Below, one piece after another: positions 7,954 to 17,200 of a stretch of 36,733 nucleotides of DNA (position 1 is the stretch's first letter; each line of letters opens with the position of its first letter). The notes under the pieces are model-generated. The model had not been told where the DNA came from and made no database searches. It saw only the letters and a program-made list of their open reading frames with translations. Origin of the DNA: Paenibacillus sp. 32O-W (GTDB lineage Bacteria; Bacillota; Bacilli; Paenibacillales; NBRC-103111); the NCBI RefSeq assembly GCF_007679495.1, contig NZ_VEGP01000060.1, positions 1 through 36,733 on the forward strand, written 5' to 3'. The translations under genes were made by a program, and so were the position numbers.

Positions 7954-8210
7954 CTATTTGACGAAAATAACGGTCATCAGGCATCTGTTGATCTATTTGG
8001 AATGCCCGTACACTTTTACCGCAAGCAATCAATAGCGTTAGAGGGGGATTATTTGACGCTTACCTATCAACGCTATAGATTAGGCCTTTCGAAACAAAAC
8101 CAGAAGACTATCTTTGTAAAGATTTGTTATATTTCCATCAACAATGGTTGACGGAAGCCCGATCCAATAATATATTAAAGGTAACCAAGCACAAGCCTAA
8201 TTTGTGGTAA
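7954..8210 (+). pseudogene. Frameshifted fragment of an unrecognised gene
   Basis: Two overlapping frames have coding-like content. The first (from 7954) includes ASVDLFGMPVHFYRKQSIAL and then DYLTLTYQRYRLGL. The second (8085-8210) includes PEDYLCKDLLYFHQQWLTEA and ends KVTKHKPNLW with TAA at 8208-8210. A single-base shift around 8085-8105 would join them into about 85 residues. A TAG at 7951-7953 closes the front. I do not recognise the family. It lies between the AraC regulator and a small peptide gene and is probably decayed. Confidence 0.4.
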
Positions 8211-8258
8211 TATAGTAAATGACTGCACTACTAATTGCATAATTCGAAGGTGGAGACC

Positions 8259-8417
8259 ATGAGAAAACCTTTGAAGCCAGCTTCTTCTCTTTTGGATGGA
8301 GACGGTTTCTTTGAATTTCTTATGGTCTTTTTTGTAATGCCTTTCCTATGGACGACCAAGCTTCGAAAGGGGGTGACGGCAAGATCAAGCAATACCGTTA
8401 GCAGTAAGAACCATTAA
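8259..8417 (+). CDS. Small hypothetical peptide, 52 residues
   Basis: ATG at 8259 follows AAGGTGGAGACC, a credible ribosome site, and TAATAT/TATAGT-like -10 elements occur at about 8208-8218. The product has one strongly hydrophobic stretch (FFEFLMVFFVMPFLWTT, about residues 17-33) flanked by basic residues, consistent with a one-pass membrane peptide. It stops 16 bases before the start of the large phosphoesterase gene, so the two could share a transcript. I know no family for it. It might be a leader peptide or chance. Confidence 0.4.
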   Translation: MRKPLKPASSLLDGDGFFEFLMVFFVMPFLWTTKLRKGVTARSSNTVSSKNH

Positions 8418-8433
8418 GCCGAGGAGGTAGAAA

Positions 8434-11400
8434 ATGATAAGAACAAAATTCAATCGATGGCTGTCTTCCGCACTTGTATTGTGCATGGTATTTTCTTTTC
8501 TGTTTTCTTTTTCCCCTGCCGGCTATGCATCCGCGCAACAGGTTCAGACCACGGTCAACTATGATCAACTGCCGCACTTTCTGATTACAGAGATCGTCCC
8601 CGATTCGTCAAATATTGACGGGGCCGACGGCTTTGAATTTGTTGAAATTTACAACAACACGGACCAACCTATCAACTACAAGGATTATAAGCTCATCTAT
8701 CGCTACCCGAACGGCCTGGAGTATGACCAGGTATGGAAGACTATCCCTGAAGAAGTGATCATTGAACCGGGAGCCACCCTGGTCCTGTGGATCACGAACA
8801 ATGCCAATCAGAAAGCGACAGTAGCCGATTTTAATGCCAACTATGGAACCAATCTGGTTGAGAACAAGGACATCGTCAGGACTGAAGTGAGCGGCGGAAT
8901 GCACAACAGCCGCGAGAGGACGATGATCATCGCAACCAATACCGGTTACGAGCTTGTCCAAGCCAGCTATAACGTTGGAGTGAAGGATACGGCACCGGAT
9001 AAAGGTATTTTCTACAAATATCCGGAAGACGGCTCCACCACCATGCAGTTGATCGGCAGCGCGACCGATCCGGCTACTCCCGGCTCCGTCAGTCCGGAAC
9101 AAATTCCGCCTGAACCGGTCAAGATCAAGTCCGATACCGTTCCTCCGGTCATCGAAAATCTCACCGACCAGACGGGGATCAGGGACGCCCAGGACATTCA
9201 TATCGTCGCGAGCACCCATGACGATGTCATGGTTCGAACCTTTACTCTGCATTACAGAAGTGAGAAGCAGAGCGAATATACCAGTGTCAACCTGAAAATG
9301 AGCCGGGAGGATTCCCTGTTCCATCACACCATTGATTTCCTGGAATTCCTCGGAAGCAACTATGTAGAGTATTATTTCACGGCTTTCGACGGTACGAACG
9401 AAACGGTTAGCGATATTTACAGAATAGATATTGTTCAGGAGCTTCCCAGCCCGAGATTGAATTGGCAGGACGGGGATATTCTGACGGGCCGTTCCACAAT
9501 TGTGGCTTCAGCCGACGGGGTCAACCCGGATGAGTTGAAGCTGTTCATTGACGGGACGGAAGTGAACGATACTTACCGGTCCCTGGAGAAAAACGCCTAT
9601 TTCGCCTTTGAAGCCGACGGCATAAATGCCGGTTACAAAAACTCGGTCAGCTTGGGAAGCGACATCATCCGCCTCGTTGACACGAATATTAACGGCTTTG
9701 AAACGGTCATTGTCCCGATCGATCCGATCCGGTTTCATCAGAACAATAACACCGTGACGCTTCGCGCCGGCTCTACCAAATCCGCCATCGAAGAAGATCC
9801 GCAAGAAAATCTTGATGATTTCGATGTGCGCAATGTCCGGCTCCTTCTAAGCGACGGAACCGTAGTCAGAGACCCCCGATACAGTGATCCTAACGAAATT
9901 CTGGATATGGGGGACAATGGAAGATACCTGCCGGTGGTCGACTTCACCTTCGACATTCCGCAGGACAAGCTGACTTCCAAAGCTTATGTATGGGATACCT
10001 CAGCCGTATCGGAAGGCGATCACCTGATCCGGGTAACGGCTCCGGAGCAAGGCGAAGCGACAGCCCGCATCCGGGTCGATAATTCCGCTCCTTTCATCCA
10101 GACGACTCTGGAAGAGGGCAAGCTGTACAAAGGCGCCTTTACTATCGACGTCACCGTGACGGATAAAGTGGCCGGGGTCGACAAGGTAGAGATTCTGCTG
10201 GACGGCCAACCTATCGAAGTTCCTTACGCGACCTCCTCGGCGGCTATGAAGCCCGGCGAGCATTACCTGCAAGTTTCCGCTCTGGACAAAAAAGGCTTGA
10301 AGAGCGAAAAGAACGTTCGATTCTCGACGGTAGAGGAAACACCGCATCAGCCTGAACTGATCAGTCCGCAGGACGGGGCCGCGAATGTAGACCTTCGCCC
10401 GACTTTAAGCGTTAAAGTATCCGATCCGACGGATGACGAATTGGACGTAACCTTCTATCAAGGTTATAAATACAATGCAGTCACCCCAGGCAAGGTCCGG
10501 GTATATAAAAATGCTACCGATACGGAGCCTCCCCGCTCAGCCGCTCCGGACGGCGAAGAAGCCTTGACGGAAGCGGAGCTCGCGACCCTGGCGTCCGTGG
10601 ATCAGCAATATGTCACTCTGGACTCGACTACCCAGTTTCCTTACCTGCGCTTTGAAGTCGAGTTGGACGGCAATATGACTCCGCAGGATACGGTAGAGGT
10701 GGTCTGGAAAGGAAATTCCTTGGCCAACCGCAAAGTGACGATGTATGCCTGGAATTACACGGAAAACCGCTGGAAAGCCGTCGATTCCTTCGTGACCAAG
10801 TCCGAGGACGATTTTACGCTAAGCGGCACCGTTGACGTTAACGATTACGTGCGTGAACAGAAGGTCAACGTCATCGTTCAGGATCGGATTCCGACGCCGG
10901 ACGAGTACGATTATACCTTCGTGTGGATGACGGATACCCAGTTCTATACAGAGGTATTCCCGGGGATTTACGAATCCCAGGTTAACTGGATCGCCGAGCA
11001 AGCGGACAACATGAAGATCGATTATGTGATCCATACCGGAGACATCGTCAACGTGCACGATTACGAAATCCAATGGCAGCGTGCCGATCAGTATATGAAA
11101 GTGCTGGATCAGGCCGATATTCCGTACGGAGTGCTGGCCGGTAATCATGACGTCAAGGATTTGGGTAACAACGAGTTCGACTATTCGAACTATTATCGTT
11201 ACTTCGGGGAGGATCGTTTCCAAGATCGGCCTTATTATGGAGAGTCGTACAAAAATAACCGCGGTCACTACGATCTGATTTCCTCTCACGGCAATGACTA
11301 CATTATTGTCTACATGGGCTGGGGAATCGGAGAGGAAGAAATCGCTTGGATGAATCGGGTGCTCGCGGAACATCCGGACCGCAAAGCCATCCTTTGTTTC

Positions 11401-12522
11401 CACGATTATTTGACGGCTAACGGCAGCCGGGCGGAGATTGGCGACATTCTGTACGACAGGGTGGTTGTACCGAATGAGAACGTCGTGCTGGTGCTGAACG
11501 GCCATCGCACCGGCAGCACGCTACGAACGGACGAAATCGACGATAACGGAGACGGAATTACAGACCGTAAAGTGTATCAAATTTTGACGGATTATCAAGG
11601 GCATGGCGAAGGCGGCGACGGCTTCATGAAGCTGTTCCATTTTGACACGGCCACGGATACCATCTATGTCAATACGTACTCTCCTTATAAGGAAAAGTAT
11701 AACTACTATGACCCGATAGAATTTCCGGGTAAGGACGAATTCACACTGGCTCTTAGCCTGGAGCCGCAAATCAAGCGGGTAGCCACCGATTACTTCGAAG
11801 TCAACCTTTACTCCGATACGGTAATCGGAACGGCGAACGGAATACCGAGCGGACAGACGGCCAGCATCGAATGGGATGGACTGGCTGCCGATCAAACCTA
11901 TCAATGGTATGTAATCGCGGCGGATGCATTCGGAGGCCGGATCGTTTCCGACATCTGGAGCTTCACCACCGGAGCCGGTTCGGAGCTTCCCGCCCCAAGC
12001 CACCTGAGGGCAACCGGAACGACAAGCACCACCATCGATCTGGCTTGGGACCCGGTAAGCAGCAGCGGCCGGAACATCCATTATGAATTATATAAAGATA
12101 ATCAGCTGCACGCTGCGGTCACAGAAGCTGTATATACGGTGACCGGGCTGGCTCCGGATACGGAATACCGTTTCTACGTGGTGGCTGCGGATGACCAAGG
12201 ATATAAATCCGCGCCCAGCGAGGCGATTTCGGTGAAGACTTCTCCTGCCGCACCGGCTGACGGACTGCCTGCTATACGCCGGTTAGTAGACGACTATATC
12301 GCTTCCGGCGATTTAAGCGGCCCGTTGGCCAAGCAGTTGAGCAATACTCTGGACCAGGCCCGGCATCAGTATGATAAGGGACGGTTGGAGCAAGCCGCCA
12401 GAGATCTGGAGAAATTCCTGAAGCATTTGAATAACAAAGCCATGCAGCGTCACATTTCGGAGGAAGCGAAGGAGCATCTGGAGCGGCAGGTCAACTCGTT
12501 GCTGCAGCAGTGGCGTTCATAG
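8434..12522 (+). CDS. Secreted multidomain metallophosphoesterase with lamin-tail, FnIII and FIMAH-like domains
   Basis: 1362-residue exported protein. Residues 1-35 are a signal peptide. About 46-180 is a lamin-tail domain (LITEIVPDSSN, FEFVEIYNNTDQPINYKDYK). About 235-635 holds Ig-like beta domains (AGVDKVEILLDGQPIEV), and about 636-820 further beta-rich sequence. About 826-1090 is a calcineurin-like phosphoesterase: D834-T-Q, T-G-D870, GNHD (903-906), F-H990-D and N-G-H1024. The second His of the usual GHxH metal motif is Thr1026 (GHRTGS). An FnIII domain lies at about 1183-1270, and a helical FIMAH-like tail at about 1278-1360. It probably hydrolyses phosphoesters outside the cell; the substrate is unknown. 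The start follows GAGGAGGTAGAAA, and a strong terminator follows the gene. Confidence 0.9.
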   Translation: MIRTKFNRWLSSALVLCMVFSFLFSFSPAGYASAQQVQTTVNYDQLPHFLITEIVPDSSNIDGADGFEFVEIYNNTDQPINYKDYKLIYRYPNGLEYDQVWKTIPEEVIIEPGATLVLWITNNANQKATVADFNANYGTNLVENKDIVRTEVSGGMHNSRERTMIIATNTGYELVQASYNVGVKDTAPDKGIFYKYPEDGSTTMQLIGSATDPATPGSVSPEQIPPEPVKIKSDTVPPVIENLTDQTGIRDAQDIHIVASTHDDVMVRTFTLHYRSEKQSEYTSVNLKMSREDSLFHHTIDFLEFLGSNYVEYYFTAFDGTNETVSDIYRIDIVQELPSPRLNWQDGDILTGRSTIVASADGVNPDELKLFIDGTEVNDTYRSLEKNAYFAFEADGINAGYKNSVSLGSDIIRLVDTNINGFETVIVPIDPIRFHQNNNTVTLRAGSTKSAIEEDPQENLDDFDVRNVRLLLSDGTVVRDPRYSDPNEILDMGDNGRYLPVVDFTFDIPQDKLTSKAYVWDTSAVSEGDHLIRVTAPEQGEATARIRVDNSAPFIQTTLEEGKLYKGAFTIDVTVTDKVAGVDKVEILLDGQPIEVPYATSSAAMKPGEHYLQVSALDKKGLKSEKNVRFSTVEETPHQPELISPQDGAANVDLRPTLSVKVSDPTDDELDVTFYQGYKYNAVTPGKVRVYKNATDTEPPRSAAPDGEEALTEAELATLASVDQQYVTLDSTTQFPYLRFEVELDGNMTPQDTVEVVWKGNSLANRKVTMYAWNYTENRWKAVDSFVTKSEDDFTLSGTVDVNDYVREQKVNVIVQDRIPTPDEYDYTFVWMTDTQFYTEVFPGIYESQVNWIAEQADNMKIDYVIHTGDIVNVHDYEIQWQRADQYMKVLDQADIPYGVLAGNHDVKDLGNNEFDYSNYYRYFGEDRFQDRPYYGESYKNNRGHYDLISSHGNDYIIVYMGWGIGEEEIAWMNRVLAEHPDRKAILCFHDYLTANGSRAEIGDILYDRVVVPNENVVLVLNGHRTGSTLRTDEIDDNGDGITDRKVYQILTDYQGHGEGGDGFMKLFHFDTATDTIYVNTYSPYKEKYNYYDPIEFPGKDEFTLALSLEPQIKRVATDYFEVNLYSDTVIGTANGIPSGQTASIEWDGLAADQTYQWYVIAADAFGGRIVSDIWSFTTGAGSELPAPSHLRATGTTSTTIDLAWDPVSSSGRNIHYELYKDNQLHAAVTEAVYTVTGLAPDTEYRFYVVAADDQGYKSAPSEAISVKTSPAAPADGLPAIRRLVDDYIASGDLSGPLAKQLSNTLDQARHQYDKGRLEQAARDLEKFLKHLNNKAMQRHISEEAKEHLERQVNSLLQQWRS

Positions 12523-12530
12523 TACGTTTG

Positions 12531-12568
12531 AAAAAGCCAGAGAGGCAAAACTGCTTCTCTGGCTTTTT
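12531..12568 (+). terminator. Strong terminator of the phosphoesterase gene
   Basis: AAAAAGCCAGAGAGGC pairs with GCTTCTCTGGCTTTTT around a short loop. The T-run lies on the forward strand nine bases after the stop at 12522; the A-run could also serve the opposite direction. Confidence 0.9.
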
Positions 12569-12636
12569 AGTTGAGTGCGGCATCAGATTCTGATTGTTGC
12601 GGTGTCCGTTTCTAGATTCGTTTCCGGGTGAAAAGA

Positions 12637-12668
12637 AAGCCTGCAAAGAATCGATCTCTTTCAGGCTT
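12637..12668 (-). terminator. Terminator of the Wadjet operon
   Basis: AAGCCTG and CAGGCTT, extended by AAAGA/TCTTT, form a stem read on the minus strand and followed by TTCTTTTC. It lies about 80 bases after the jetD stop at 12749 and faces the phosphoesterase terminator, so the two converging units are insulated. Confidence 0.7.
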
Positions 12669-12748
12669 CTTTATCGACCAAGCTCCACCATTATATCATA
12701 TTCGAAATAAATTGAGAAAAATGAGAAGGGTTCTTTGGCTTTGCGGAA

Positions 12749-14224
12749 TCAAGTAATTAACTTAACCCCACGCAAAATGGAACATGCCTGAAGCCAATCT
12801 TGCGCCAGCAACGAAACGAACGATTCCTGGAAAAGCTTTACTTTATAAGAAGTCATTTCACTTGCCAGTTGCTCGTCCCATGGAATGTAGAGCTTGTTCA
12901 GATTCGAGAGGGCGGCGGGCTCGAAAGACGGACCGGGATGATTGGCAATGATACTGCGGTACAGGGTTGTATCGAATCTCCACGGCACAAAATGATCCGG
13001 GAAACGATGAGCGAGAGTGATTCCCATGGTCAGCCCCTGAACATCAAAATCACCTGAATAATAGATGGGGCATGTTTCACCGGAATGGCCGAGACTGCGC
13101 TGAATCCAGCGCAAGGCTGCGGCGCTTGCCGGTCCGCTGGTGCATAAGAGAGCCGGCGGGGCTGACGAAAGTAACGACCCGCTTCCGGCTTCCTTCTGTA
13201 GCCATTGTTCGGTAATATCCAGCAGGGTCGAGAAAACGGAAGGATTCTCAACTATATACAATGCGCTGCATCCGGGAAACTCCTTCATCGCCTCTACCTG
13301 CCTTAATGTCCATACATTGGGCTCAGGCAATTTATCCGGTTGAGGAATATAGACGTAGACTAACGAGGAAAGATCATCATCGCTAATTCCCGCCGAACGA
13401 TAAATTTCTCTCATGGCCAAAGTATCGACCTCACTTGGCACGGTCTTGTCTGAAGACAGTCCATAGCTTGACGCTAACGAAGTAATGGTCTCATTGCCAT
13501 CGGTTTCGAAATTGTCCATATCAACCGGTACATGATCATCCGACTGTCTCTCCCGCAGGGCATAGAACAACAGCCGGCCCGCGGGCTGCTTCCAATCCAA
13601 TGCATGCGAATCTCCGCTCGCCATCGCTGCCAGTACCGGCAAACGGATCGTGCGAAGGGAGATTCCTCCGACAGAAAAATTGCAGTTTCCTGTAAATAAA
13701 ATATCCAGAGCGCGAACGGCATGCCGCAATGCTGTTTCCGCCTCGGCCGGATTGGTCATGAACAATTCTTTAAGCGTCCGGCAGCCTTGTCCGAATCCTT
13801 CTTCCAACCGCTGCAGCCATTCGGAGACGAAAACTGACAGTTCTGTGCCGTACTCTCCTCTAACGCTGGTGAATAATCGGCACCATTCCGTGTTCTGCAG
13901 CATCCTTTTCTCCGATTTGGTCTGAAGAGGAGTCCCCTCCAGCAGGAAATGAAGCTCTTTCAAGCGGAACGGAAAAGCGGAATCTTTCAATTCCTCTTCA
14001 AACCTTTTGAGCGAAACCCGAATCGTCTCCCCCGGCTTGTAATCCCAACCGAAGAACAAATTGATCGCTTCACATTCTTCCGCCGTTGCGCGTTCCACAA
14101 TCGCCTGTCCGCCCACACGTTCCAGCGATTCGTATTTTTGCCACATTAAGGACAGCATCCGCCGAAATCCGGGGCGGCGAAAATATGCCCTGGCTCTTTC
14201 GGAAGCTTCACTGTTTCGATTCAT
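12749..14224 (-). CDS. jetD: Wadjet type II JetD, Toprim nuclease subunit (DUF2399-type)
   Basis: 491 residues. The C-terminal third carries the Toprim fold typical of JetD: the acidic motif V-E326-N-P at 325-328, and S-G-D392-F-D394-V-Q-G-L at 390-398. These are the metal-binding acids of topoisomerase VI-like nucleases. The N-terminal two thirds match the general layout of the DUF2399/TIGR02679 family, including a TGNCNFSVGGISLRTIRLPV stretch at 178-197. In characterised Wadjet systems JetD cuts plasmid DNA after the JetABC motor has extruded it into loops. Its ATG overlaps the jetC stop by four bases (ATGA), so the two are translationally coupled. It is the last gene of the operon. All expected acidic residues are present, so it looks active. 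Confidence 0.93.
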   Translation of the reverse strand: MNRNSEASERARAYFRRPGFRRMLSLMWQKYESLERVGGQAIVERATAEECEAINLFFGWDYKPGETIRVSLKRFEEELKDSAFPFRLKELHFLLEGTPLQTKSEKRMLQNTEWCRLFTSVRGEYGTELSVFVSEWLQRLEEGFGQGCRTLKELFMTNPAEAETALRHAVRALDILFTGNCNFSVGGISLRTIRLPVLAAMASGDSHALDWKQPAGRLLFYALRERQSDDHVPVDMDNFETDGNETITSLASSYGLSSDKTVPSEVDTLAMREIYRSAGISDDDLSSLVYVYIPQPDKLPEPNVWTLRQVEAMKEFPGCSALYIVENPSVFSTLLDITEQWLQKEAGSGSLLSSAPPALLCTSGPASAAALRWIQRSLGHSGETCPIYYSGDFDVQGLTMGITLAHRFPDHFVPWRFDTTLYRSIIANHPGPSFEPAALSNLNKLYIPWDEQLASEMTSYKVKLFQESFVSLLAQDWLQACSILRGVKLIT

Positions 14225-17200
14225 GCGTTAACCCCATCTTGCACATATTCTTTGATCTTCCCATTCCATCGATAGCGAAACAAGGTTACGAAATCCACAT
14301 CCTTCGGCCGGTAAATCTCGTAGATCGCCAGCTTCGGCACCGTATCGTAGCATCCCCACAACACCTGGGATGTCATCATATAATCGAATCCCATATCCGT
14401 CAGCAATTTAAACATATCTCGCATGTTCTCCTCGTCCACACCGGCGAAAGCCTCATCCAAAGAAATCAATCGGGGAGCCTCCGACCGGGCATCCGAATAC
14501 CGGGACCAGGTTGCCGCAAATAATGGAATGTACATCGCCATCGCCTTCTCGCCGCCGCTCAGTACATTGAACCTGGAGTCGGTAAGCGGCCGATACCCCG
14601 CTTGATCCCCTTTGCGATAGCGCAATTCGAATTGAAACCAGTTCCGATAATCCAATACCTCGAACAGATGCTTGCGGAGCGATTCCTGTTCCTCCTGGGC
14701 ATTCTGCTTGGCGTAGCTGATTTGTGAACGAAAATGGTTGATCATAAGATCTATCTCATCTTCACGCAAACGATGCGCATCCCGCTTCAGCAGTTCAACC
14801 AGCGTGGCAGTGTCCATTTGCTGCTCGCTCAGCGCCGGCTTGGGGTCCCACTCCAATTTCAATTGCAGTCCGCTTGAGGTATTCCTTTCCCCCATTAGAC
14901 GATTCATCTGTTTGACCCAGTTCTCCGCCCGATGGATACGCTGGCGAATCGATTTGCCCACGCTGCGCAAAATGATTTCCTCATACAGCTCACGATCCTT
15001 CTCGCTCAACAGCAGACTCTGCTCCTCTTCCGAACGCTCCAGTTCTTCGAGAAGAACTTGCGGCGGCTGGGGGTGCGAACGATCTCTCATCGATTGAATC
15101 AGAATTCTTCCCGTTCCTTCTTCGACTATGGTCTCCAGAACATAATCCGTCAGCACAATCCGAACGGCATTATAATGTTCCAATAAATGGCTGGTTATCG
15201 TCTCCGTGTTCCGGTTCGCGAACAGGGACTCATAGCGCTGTCTCATTTCTTTAGCCAGGTTTAACGCTTGCTGCAAATCCATCTCGGGGCTGTACGTCTC
15301 CCGCCAATCGGCCACAAGTGCCCTTCCGGCTTCACGGTGCCATTCCCCGGACGCAAGCTCAAGTCCCTTCTGCCTCTCCGCCAATTCTCCATTATAAATG
15401 CGCAATCGTTCCTGAAGCGCCGCCGCTTTTTGTTTCACCTCATCCAGATCGGACGATACTGCCTTGTGCCGTTCAGCAGCTTGCTTTCGTTCTGCCCTGA
15501 TCGATTCAATTCGTTTCGTCACCTCTGCCAATCCGAGCTCTTCGATGATGCTTCTCAACATCCCCGCCTGTGCCCGCAGTACGCGCCGACGTTCTTCCAT
15601 TTCCTCCCGTTGCTCTTCTTCTTCCTCTAAAGCCGTTAGGACCGATTCCAACTCTTCCCTATAACGGACGAGCGCCTCCGCCGCCTCCCGGCTTCGCCTC
15701 CAGGCCGAGTGCAATTCACCGAGGACGCCTTCATAATCCCTGCATATGACAATAGCCTCGCGAAGATCCTTCTCGCGCTTTAACCGGGTCCAGGAGGCTG
15801 TCAACTCCACCAGCTGTCTTTGCAGTTCGCGCCATTCCGTCGATTTCAGCTTGTACCGTTCCAATATGCGCTGCTCCTGCTTCATAGCGGCTTCGAGACG
15901 AAACGCTGCCTCCAGCAACGCTTGCAAGTCCTGCTGAAGCTTCAGTCCATTCGGAAACAAACCGCTCTCGGCTCTAAGCTGCTGCTCCCGTTCCTTCAGT
16001 TGCTCCAAGGAATGATCGAGAGCGGACAGCCGCTCCAGCAGTTGGTCTATTTCCCGCTGCAGACGTTCAATTTCCAGCATTCGGGTACGCTTCCTCGTCT
16101 CCTTGCCGATATATTCCGCCCTTTCCTTGGTCCGACTGGCCCCCACTAACGGACCAAGCCGGAAATGACCCCGTGAGGAAATAACTCCGCAAATACTGTC
16201 GTAATCGGCGACGTTGCCGCTCTCGTCCCATAGAAAGGTTCGCAGAACAGCATCGACCTGTTCCGCTTGAAGTCCGCTCTCTTCCGAAGGAACAGGGACA
16301 AGGACATCGGCCAGCGTATAGCCGATCTCATGGGGCTGCGGCACAATCCAGAATTCCTCCCGACCATCCGCAACCGCGCCAATACGGCCATCCGCCGAAA
16401 TCCATGCATCCAGCAACCCGGCTCGCTCCAGCGCTTCCTCTATTCTCGCTTTCGCCGCCTCGTCCACATGTGGCTGAAAATCACAAACGGCGAACAGGGG
16501 AGCTCCGCTGCCGCCTTGACTTTCCAGACGCGCCCTCATCCTGGCCTCATTCCGTCCCGGTTCCGGTTCACGGCTTTGTTTCCAGGCATTCTTCTCGTCT
16601 TGAAGCCGCTTCTTCTCCTGCTCCAGCACCTCTCTGTGCTGAATCATCTTCAGTCGTTCGGTCGCCAGAGCTTCCCTTTGTTCGTTGAACGCCTCCATCA
16701 CAGGAGCACGAACCGGCTCATACGCCCTATTCTCCTGTCCAAATTCGCTTATTGCTTTAAAAACAAGGCGAATTCGATCATCACCGAAATCCAATGCTTG
16801 CAGCCCGTTCCGCCACATGACGATTTCTTCCCGCAGTTCTTCCTTGCTCTGTTCCAGCCTCCTCTCGCCAAGGCTGCGTTCCCGTTCCGCATTGTCGCGC
16901 TCCTTGCGGGATTCGCCCAACTCCAACTCCAGTTCACGCACCAGACCGGCCGCTTCCCGTTCCTTCTGCGCACAATCCAGAGCCCGCTCCAGTCTCTCCC
17001 GATGGTTGCGCAAATCCCGTCGCCAAGGCTCCCGCCATCCGTCATCTTCGGGCAATCCCCGGTCCCAATATCGGTGGTATACCGGATGCTCGGCAAACTC
17101 CGCTTCCTGCGCCATCGTTTCGAGATCGTCCAATCCGGCTCGCTGTTCGCGATTCAATTCCTCATATTTATGCTCGGTTTCACTAATCGTCCGCTCCAAA

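Noticed and set aside
8608-9327. 239-codon open frame opposite the phosphoesterase gene, and similar ones at 10819-11505
   Set aside because: These are antisense shadows of the lamin-tail and phosphoesterase domains, with no start signal or recognisable domain.
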